Shown one piece after another: positions 56,482 to 64,000 of a stretch of DNA of 64,000 nt. The DNA is from Gymnopilus junonius. Taxonomy: Eukaryota > Basidiomycota > Agaricomycetes > Agaricales > Galerinaceae. The stretch covers positions 1,054,001 to 1,118,000 of the forward strand of contig JADNYJ010000001.1 in NCBI GenBank assembly GCA_015501075.1, written 5' to 3'. The notes under the pieces were generated by a model. It searched no databases. It was not told where the DNA came from and saw only the letters and a program-made list of their open reading frames with translations. Numbering within the stretch: position 1 is the first letter of the stretch; each line of letters opens with the position of its first letter. Both the position numbers and the translations under genes were made by a program.

Positions 56482-56796
56482 ATGCCCTCAGAAGAGACAA
56501 AGGTGAATATAGGTGCAATCCTTCGGTTCGTATCGGTTTCTAATGATCGGCATAGGAACGCATCAGCAAAGTCATCGAAGTTGGACGCGTATGTACCACA
56601 AAGACTCGACTTCCAGTTTTTTTCAATAACTTGCTGATAGACCGTCCTTCACTATGGCTGGATCCCTCTTATCATCTATGTTGGATTCACGAGGAGTAAC
56701 CCCCAGCCATCCCTGATCAAGTACGTCTTCCCCATTCTACTGTTCCTATTTTTCGCCCTGACAGTCTCCTTCAGGTTGATTAGCCCACTTGCCTAG
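56482..56796 (+). CDS. TOM7: Mitochondrial import receptor subunit TOM7
   Basis: Four small exons (56482-56502, 56556-56588, 56641-56720, 56775-56796) give a 51-residue protein that no long open frame reveals. The sequence shows KERISKVIEVGR, one membrane segment (LHYGWIPLIIYVGF) containing the invariant GWIP motif, and a short tail ending LISPLA, all as in Tom7. Tom7 is an outer-membrane protein that modulates assembly and stability of the TOM complex. All four joins keep the frame (21+33+80+22 nt). Confidence 0.92.
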
Positions 56797-57227
56797 ACGT
56801 GCTCGCGCTCTGTATTACTATGTTATTGAATCCTCTAATTAAAAGGCGAATATGAGCCGACATTTTTAAATCAAGCCGTAATGAATGCATATGCATATGA
56901 ATTTGACGACGGTCTGCCTCAAATGATCAGGTGAGTCCTCCTTTCGGAACGCGAGCGATGATTATACATGTCGTGGTGGTACAGCTATGTGCCCTAATTC
57001 ATCCTATGCATAAAAATGCATACGTCCTTAGAGGGTTCCTCGTTGTAGCCATGTCTTCTGGCACCGGCTAACGAGGGATGGTGGATATGACGATTTGACA
57101 AGGCCAGATATGAGCTCACACTTACCTCGTCTCGAAAAATTTCGTTCGCGTGGTAGGCTAATGAATTTAACAGGAACAGCATACATATAAACTGCTATAA
57201 ATTACATATAATATACACAAACTAACT
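56797..57227. other. Convergent 3' spacer
   Basis: This 431-bp gap lies between the stop codons of TOM7 and the RING gene. No exon with a usable continuation was found, although 56880-56933 looks locally coding-like and ends in a GTGAGT. Confidence 0.35.
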
Positions 57228-58755
57228 CTAAAGGTATACTCGGCGCAAATCACTGGCGCCTGTGATCCTTTTACAAATCGGGCAGAGTTTAGTGGAACCA
57301 AGGCACCTCAGCCAGCACTCCTTGCAACACGTATGCCAGCAACCTGTTGAAACGGTCGGTTCCGTATAAGGATCTATACAAATTCTGCACAACAAAGCAG
57401 CCGTTGTTGAGGGAGCTGATTCCTGTATTCGTTTTTCATGAGATATAAACACAATATTCTAGGGGAGTTTGACGTACGAGCAGTCTAATTTTGTTCTCGA
57501 GAGCTGATATCAGATCCCCTTCGTCGCCACGTTGCCGTGCGTTCAGGATAGCAAGTTCAATTTTGTCTACCTCGGAAGAGTGGCTAACATCAGGGGTCGT
57601 TGCGACCTGCGGGGACTTTCTTTTTCCAGCCGCTATCAAGTCGCGTAGAGATTTTTGCGCCTGTTGAGCTTCATCATCGTTGTCGCCTTCAATCTCGACG
57701 TCGACGTCGACGTCAATCTCTTCTATTCTCCCGCTTATCGGGACAATGTCGCCCTCTGTGAACTGTGCTTCACCGAAAACAATCTGATCATCCCCATCAA
57801 TGTCTACTTCCTCTTCCACGCATTCTTCGTCGTTACGATGGTAAAAACCAGCGCCTGAATGGAATGGTTGATGAGGTCTTTTTTTGCCGCAAATGGAGAT
57901 AATGAACTTACCTCTGACATCACCGACATAATTACTGTGGTCGTCAGCCATATTCCAAGTGTCTTCTTCCATTGCGCGCTGGTGCAGCAGCTCTCTTTGA
58001 CGAGCTTCTTCTAGTCGCTGACTTTCATGAGCCAGACAGGAATCGACATGAGCATCCAGAACATCCTGATCACCTCTGACAGTTGCAGAACATAAGGGGC
58101 AGGTAATTTCCTCCCCAGTAAAGCGCTTTAACCATGAATCTTGAGAAAGGGTCCCTTCTTCTTCCTCCCTGAGTAACTCCTTCAATTTTTGGCCACGTTG
58201 CTTTCGCCGACGCTTGACAGTCATAATAGTTTTACTTGATTGTTCCATCGAATCTTTCACATTGCGGGTCACGATAGACTTACGAGCTTTCACAGCAGAG
58301 CGACGAACGCGAGAGCTTGGTCCTGGCCTGTTTAATTTCAATTGCGTTGAGCCTAGTCACTTCATCAGAATGAAGACAACATACTGGCACTCGTCAACTA
58401 TTTCATGGTATGGCAAATCCGATGAGCCAACTTTCTTGATAACCTCCTCTACTCTCTCCGATTCTAACTGGGCGTGCATAGCCAATAAACGAAGGGGGAT
58501 GTGTTCTTCGCAAACTGGACATTGTCTAGTTTCTGCTCGTCTTACTATGCGGACTGAGGACTGAAAGAAAATGAAAAGACGAGACAACTCACCTCGCTTC
58601 GTTGGATGTGGGGGTTCAGAACGGGACGCAACATCAGGAAATGGGTCGGGAGGAGTGCTTTCTAAAGCGCGCTTTTTACCTCTAGTAAGGGGTAAATTCA
58701 AAACCTACAGAATTCTGACAAATTTTACGCACTTGAGTTTTATCGTCAAGGCCAT
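57228..58755 (-). CDS. RNF220-like RING-type E3 ubiquitin ligase
   Basis: Exons 58755-58733, 58681-58385, 58327-57912, 57854-57478 and 57422-57228 give 435 residues. The C-terminal RING has CRICIDPYTEPTVSTGCWH, CCKECWLRCLGSTKLCPICK and ends TGASDLRRVYL; the CWH...CWL spacing and the DLRRVYL tail match RNF220-type ligases. Two zinc-finger-like pairs occur earlier: CPVCEEHIPLRLLAMHAQLE and CPLCSATV...LDAHVDSCLAH. The middle is acidic with a (DV)n run. RNF220 ligases work in the nucleus. A 39-nt segment in exon 2 (GTGAGT...CAG) has intron borders but is very short and a multiple of three, so it is kept as coding. The start exon is short (MALTIKLK). Confidence 0.85.
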
Positions 58756-59182
58756 TGTCGTAGCTGAAATATCCAAGCAATGCCGGTGAAGGAAAGATAA
58801 TTATACACGATGTTCGTAGACCCGGAAAACGTTTACTTTCGATGGATTCGCAACTGTCAGATTGGATGAAGTGAACGAATTTGTTCAAGAGCTACCGGTT
58901 CATTCGGTCCGCAAACAAGCTCAACAAACTTTCGACTTACTTACTTACTACTAAGTAACTCCCATGTAACCCTTGGCCATCGGCCTCTGCCCAACTATCT
59001 GCCCCAACAAATACTTGCTTTCATTGATCTTTAATCGCTGCTGTCTGCCGTGGTGTCACTGTATAACCTGCTGACCATGGCAGATGTTCTATCCGAGAAT
59101 TCACCGAGCTCTATAAGGTCGACCCTACAGAATGGTCAAAAACCTTGCTCTCTTGAAAGGATCTCTTGACCCTGATACTACC
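58756..59182. promoter_or_regulatory. Divergent promoter with an upstream ORF before the beta-glucosidase
   Basis: This 427-bp spacer separates the RING gene and the GH3 gene. An ATG at 59077 (context GACCATGG, strong) opens a 30-codon frame that stops at 59167-59169, 13 bp before the chosen GH3 ATG at 59183. If mRNA starts upstream of it, it would act as a uORF. Confidence 0.45.
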
Positions 59183-62100
59183 ATGGCTACTGCTGGTATT
59201 GATATTGACGCAAACCTTGCCAGATTGACACTTTTGCAAAAAATCAAACTGCTTACTGGCCTAGTAAGAGCGCTTTAAACAGTACAAGTCATCTGCACAG
59301 TCACTGACTTGGGAATTTGACCTCTCGTCGTCCCTAGGGTTGGTGGCACACCGAGCCTGTTCCAGAGGCTGGCATACCATCAATGAGATTCAGTGATGGT
59401 AAGCTCCTCTAACCTTTCTGGAAGTATTATTCTCAGCGATATCGCACTATTATTAGGTCCGAATGGTGTTCGAGGGACTCGATGTACATTCAAAGCTGTA
59501 TAAAACGTTTATAATTTCCGACCATCCTACTTTTTTAGTCTTCAATGGTGTACCAGCTAGTTGTTTTCCAGCCTCAACAGGTTTGGGATCTTCTTTTGAT
59601 ATAGAACTCGCAAGGAAGGTTGGTGAAGCCCTTGGGGAAGAAGCGCGTGCAAAAAGTAACCGACATCGTGAACTCTCTTTCCTTATCTTGTCTGAGAATT
59701 TGATAGGTACACATGTTCTCCTCGCGCCAACGGTGAATACGCAGCGGTCGCCCCTTGGTGGCCGTGGATTTGAATCCTTTTCGGAGGATCCGCATCTAAA
59801 CGGGACCATTGCTTCCGCATATATTAACGGCCTCCAGTCCAAGGGTGTCAGCGCCACTATCAAGCACTTCGTAGCCAATGATCAAGAATTTGAAAGGTGA
59901 AAACATTGTCCTATACGAATTTCAAGTCAACCGTTGACTCCAAAACCGCAGATTTTCACTGAGCAGTATGATCATCTTTAAATTAATTGAACTCGCTTAC
60001 AAAAGTGTAATTCTTTCAGGCGAAGTCAGTGAACGCGCTCTCAGAGAAATATACCTCAAACCCTTCCAAATTGCAATTAAAAACAGCAATCCTTGGGCAG
60101 TGATGTCTGCGTAAGCACATCAGATACTTTCACAGCATGAGTCATGTTAATCCTCTGTTATAGATACAATCGGGTCAATGGTCTGCACGTATCTGAGAAT
60201 AAGAGGCTGCTGGATGATATTCTACGCAGGGTAAGACCGCACTCGAATTAGCTCCTTATTTCTCATTGCTCATATGTGCCATACAAGGAATGGGGCTTCA
60301 AAGGTATGTCAATGAACTTCAACAATTCATTGCGACCGACACTCTTGCAGGCATGATCATGAGCGACTGGATCGGGGTTTACAGTACATCCGAAAGTATC
60401 AAGGCTGGTTTAGACCTTGAAATGCCGTGAGCATCTCTACTGAACAGCACCCTAAATGTATTAACTTTGAGTATCTGCTCAGAGGCCCATCTGTTATGCG
60501 CGGAAGGGCACTAGAGAGAGCCCTTGTTGGAAAGAAGGTTTCACTCCAGGACATCGACTATCGTGTCACGAAGGTAGGGAAAGAAAGAACCGCGCGAGAA
60601 TATGCTCAATCAATGGGATTTTTTAGGTCTTAGATCTACTGAAACATGCAGAGGCCTCTGGTATTCCCTTCGACGGCCCAGAGGGATCGATAGATACTCC
60701 AGAATTGAGAAAACTCCTTCGAAGAGCCGCGGCGGATGCCATTGTCCTCCTCAAGAATGACAAGAGTTTATTGCCTCTCAGTAATCCGGTCAAGAAAATT
60801 GCAATTATTGGCCCAAATGCGAAGCAAGCCATGACTTCCGGTGGGGGTTCCGCTAGATTGCTTGAAACTTATTCCGTGTCTCCCCTTGAAGGCATCACTG
60901 TGGCAGCTAAGGAGGTCAATGCCGAGGTGAAATATGCCTTGGGAGCAACCTCACACAAGTACCTCCCTCTACTCGATCCATATATCTTCCAAGCAGATGG
61001 TAAACCAGGAGCTCTCATTGAGTTCTGGAACGAACCCCCCAGTTCAGATTATACTTCAACTGCTCCTGACTTTGGCAAGCCACTTCAACCTGCTGTATGG
61101 AGCACTCCTACTCTTGGATCAAATTGTTTTTTGATGGACGGCATTGTGAGTGATTCCTGTTGCCCGTGCGCAGACAATATATGATCAATTTGTACAGGAT
61201 GAGACCAAAGTTAATATGGACTGCTTTATTCGTGTATGTTCATTCTTAAAGAATTCTTCCAGAATTATCGGCCTGAATTATGTATGGGCAGTACAGTGCT
61301 AAATTCATACCTGACGAAAGTGGGGATTGGGAAATTGGCATGAACATTGCAGGCCGCGGAAACCTCTTCATCAATCAGAAGCTAGTCATCGACCTCAGCA
61401 CGGACCCTGTTCAAGGACAGGCATTTTTTGGATTGGGAACTGTGGACATTCGCCGCATTGTAAAAGGATTTAAGGCCGGAGAAGAATATGACCTCGAAAT
61501 CAGGGTCTCCTCTGCCGAATTTGCTTCCCGGGGCTCGCCATTCCTCTGCTGGGGTGGAATACGTGCGGGAGGGATTAGGGATGTAGATGGCGAATCAGCA
61601 ATCCAGGAGGCCCTACAGATTGCTAAAGAAGCCGATGGTTGTCATTTCCGTCTTGAAATCCTTTCGGTTTACTGACCTGCATCCTTAGTGGTGATTTTGG
61701 TCGTTGGACTGAATCATGAGTGCGCATGCGACCATACTTTTCAGCTAGAAGTAGTCTCATCTTTTTACATTTAGTTGGGAAACCGAAGGAAATGATCGTG
61801 CAGATATGAGGTATTAAACGTCTGCACAATTTTAGGTTTCCTTACACCAATGCTGGATACCATAGTTTGCCCGGCCTCACTAACAAGCTGGTGTCCGAAG
61901 TTCTGGAAACAAATACGAATACTGTCGTCGTCAACCAATCAGGAACACCGGTTGAAATGCCTTGGATCAACGAGGCTCATACGCTCGTGCAGGCAAGTCT
62001 GCATATGCTCAAAGATGACACGCTGTATCAAATATCTTGCAGGCATTCTATGGCGGAAATGAGTTGGGAAATGGGCTTGCAGATGTCCTCTTTGGCAAAA

Positions 62101-62782
62101 CAAATCCTTCAGGAAAACTTCCGTTGACATTCCCGTGAGTTGAATGTCTGACCTTACCAGTCAACGTCGACCTAGTAACTTTTGTTGCGTTTAGCGTACG
62201 ACTAGAAGACAATCCTACTTATCCTTCTTTCGGAGATCAAGGCCAAGAACTAAACAAAATCTACTATAATGAGGTATTTCTTCTATTCGCCATCCTTCTC
62301 TTTATCGACTGAAGACACTGCTCCAGGGTATCTTTGTTGGCTATCGAGGCTACGAGATTAAGAAACTTGCTCCGTCATTCGCGTTTGGTCATGGCCTTTC
62401 TTATTCACAATTCAAGTACGAAGATCTCACGACAACAGAAATTTCTCCTGCGGGAGAATTTTCGGTCTCTTTCAAAGTCACTAATGCTGGCCAAGTCGAA
62501 GGGCGCGAAGTTGCACAGGTCTACATTTCAGACCCGAAGTCATCCCTTCCTCGTGCCGTGAAGGAGCTCAAAGGTTTCACTAAGGTCCATCTCAAGCCTG
62601 CCGAGACAAAGACTGCTACCATTGCCTTGGATAGAGAAGCCCTTAGCTTCTACGACGACCAAAACATGAACTGGGTCGCAGAGAGTGGCATTTTCCTTGT
62701 CCAGGTCGGTGCTTCCTCGGAGGACATAAGGTTAAAAGCAAAGGTTGAACTGAAAGAAACGTTCACGTGGACTGGGCTGTAA
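59183..62782 (+). CDS. GH3 beta-glucosidase with PA14 domain, intracellular type
   Basis: Twenty exons close exactly to 850 residues, including micro-exons of 14 nt (59952-59965) and 16 nt (60288-60303). The GH3 N domain starts at [19 protein letters not shown] and includes [33 protein letters not shown] and [13 protein letters not shown]; the nucleophile Asp is in MIMSDW near residue 225. The GH3 C domain begins at [17 protein letters not shown]14 insert ([18 protein letters not shown]) lies within it, then [23 protein letters not shown], and the FnIII-like domain ends the protein. No signal peptide is present, so it is likely intracellular. The intron at 61993-62042 is GC-AG (CAG|GCAAGT). 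An in-frame ATG at 59132 could add 17 residues. Confidence 0.93.
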
Positions 62783-62875
62783 TGACGATGTAGATCGACA
62801 CACTAAAAAGAAGAACAAAAAAGGAGGTACTCATTATTGTTGTATTTCGGCAGGATAAATTAAACGACTAAACGA

Positions 62876-64000
62876 TTACTCGTCTTCTAAAACTATGTCA
62901 ATACCTTCTTGGCGAGCCATTTCCACAGCATTTTGTTCTTTGGCTTTTGCAAATTCCATAAGAGAGTCAAGAATGGCTTTCTGACCTGGAATTATGTTCG
63001 TTTTCAAATGCCACTTCCAGATAGCCTATACCGATGACATACCTTCGATATAGTGAGAAAACATGGTAGAAACCTCTACTCGAATGATAGTCGAATCAGG
63101 AACATAGTCTTCCGGTAGCCGGTCAATAAGAGTCTGAACCATTTCTTGCATCATACCCGATGCATCTAGGACATCTTCATAAGCCGGGCTATCTTGATCA
63201 GATTGTTGCACAGCAGACAATATTTCTCTCCACAGTCCGTCAACACCTTGCGCGTTGCGTCCAATTTCCCATTTATTTCCCCCAATGCCACCAACCTTTA
63301 ACAAAATAGTATCATCTGGATTGTTTGGAATGGAAAAGCCATAGCCTAGGATAAGCTCGGAGTTGGGTTTAGGCCCGTAATTGTTCAAAATTTCTTGGTC
63401 TTCGAGTATAGCTGGGTGAAGGACCAGAGATATCGAGGGTTCTGTGGCTGGCATAGTGAATTCTTTGCTTGGGTAAGTTACAACCCATGAGACAGGTTGA
63501 CCTCGAGCATGGTTTAAAGAATCGACTCCAGGAATAAGGATAGGTTCCGTGGAGGGTGAGGCCACAAGAGTAGGTGTTTTGGAAAGCAGAGAAGAGGGAA
63601 ACGCGCGAGATGAAAGGTAGGTTGCGGCAGTTAAGTACTTATCCCTATTAACCTTTAAGTGACAATTAAGGAAACCAATGATGGATGTAGCGCACCAGGT
63701 AAAAAGTTCATTCCATGGTGTATTCAATTGCTTTAAAGCCGATAGACACTGCGCCCACTCATTTTCCCAATCACGTTCTCTGTCGGCCGTTGCACCGTAA
63801 AGATTTGTTCCCCTGAAAAGATCCAATTCGGGCGGCGAGAAATGCAGTGGGGTCCGTAGTTTTTCTGACGGAGGCAAGGTGTCAAGATAAGGAAAATGGG
63901 CGAGGACACGGCGCCCTCTGTTTAAGATATATCACTAAACATCATCAAGGGAAGCACCAGAATGAAAGCTTACATTGACTCTTCTGGTCCAAGAATCCAG
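62876..64000 (-). CDS. SET-domain lysine methyltransferase, 5' part beyond the window
   Basis: Exons 62985-62876, 63917-63043 and a partial exon 64000-63974 are visible. The protein shows the SET plan of SETD6/RKM-type enzymes: WILGPEES then FPYLDTLPP near the left part, the split I-SET region (RAFPSSLLSK), IPGVDSLNHARG (the conserved NH motif), and ILNNYGPKPNSELILGYGF (the GxKxNxELLxxYGF motif). A C-terminal helical domain follows. Such enzymes methylate ribosomal proteins or elongation factors in fungi; the substrate here is unknown. Splicing of 63918-63973 joins EES to GRRVLAHFPYL. The start codon is not in the window. Confidence 0.9.

Noticed and set aside
61811..61835. A 25-bp intron in the GH3 gene joining DMR to FPYTN
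   Set aside because: It is far below functional length; the acceptor at 61865 gives a 55-bp intron and the conserved DMSLPG.
1..64000. CRISPR arrays, operons, Shine-Dalgarno sites, tRNA or rRNA genes, transposase or reverse-transcriptase genes
   Set aside because: I looked for repeated spacers, A/B-box pairs, rRNA-like sequence and mobile-element protein motifs and found none; the window is eukaryotic.

Overview
The window is nuclear DNA of a filamentous basidiomycete, most likely an Agaricomycete. The evidence is dense genes on both strands, many introns of 45-65 bp with GT(R)NGT/YAG borders, a class I hydrophobin, a VelB-type velvet factor, fungal complex I subunits, and no operons or Shine-Dalgarno sites. 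I rebuilt most gene models exon by exon. A join was accepted only where the reading frame closed and the protein motif continued across the intron.

Layout. 1-6.9 kb: 3' part of a C2H2 zinc-finger regulator, a USP36/Ubp10-like deubiquitinase, a mitochondrial PP2C phosphatase (pyruvate dehydrogenase phosphatase type) and a basic disordered protein. 6.9-9.9 kb: gene-free, with two hairpin-forming inverted repeats. 9.9-11.7 kb: ACT-domain protein of the CASTOR/GATSL type. 11.7-14.2 kb: gene-free. 14.2-18.4 kb: an unrecognised seven-exon gene with an internal repeat, and a membrane SDR16C-type dehydrogenase. 19.1-25.2 kb: a long disordered protein, a secreted CAP/PR-1 protein, prefoldin 2 and complex I NDUFS8. 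25.2-27.6 kb: gene-free. 27.6-34 kb: INO80 subunit F-domain protein, complex I NDUFA13, a two-HMG-box protein and a GNAT acetyltransferase. 34-42 kb: a large PPR protein, VelB and ArfGAP. 42-50 kb: methylcrotonyl-CoA carboxylase beta, MLH3 and a small RTC3/SBDS-like protein. 51-57 kb: a hydrophobin without a start codon, AFG1 ATPase, UreF, eIF3f and TOM7. 57-64 kb: an RNF220-like RING protein, a PA14-containing GH3 beta-glucosidase and a SET methyltransferase cut by the window end.

The genes do not form a biosynthetic cluster. At least seven products should act in mitochondria (PDH phosphatase, NDUFS8, NDUFA13, MCC-beta, AFG1, TOM7, PPR), and many neighbours are divergent pairs sharing 130-500 bp promoters. 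CACGTG occurs in several of these promoters, and ATF/CRE-type sites precede RTC3.

The most notable observations are a 4-nt micro-exon in the RTC3 gene, three GC-AG introns, a hydrophobin whose ATG position reads AAG, and five places in four otherwise conserved genes where exactly one base is missing from a short homopolymer. The last pattern looks more like assembly error than gene decay.
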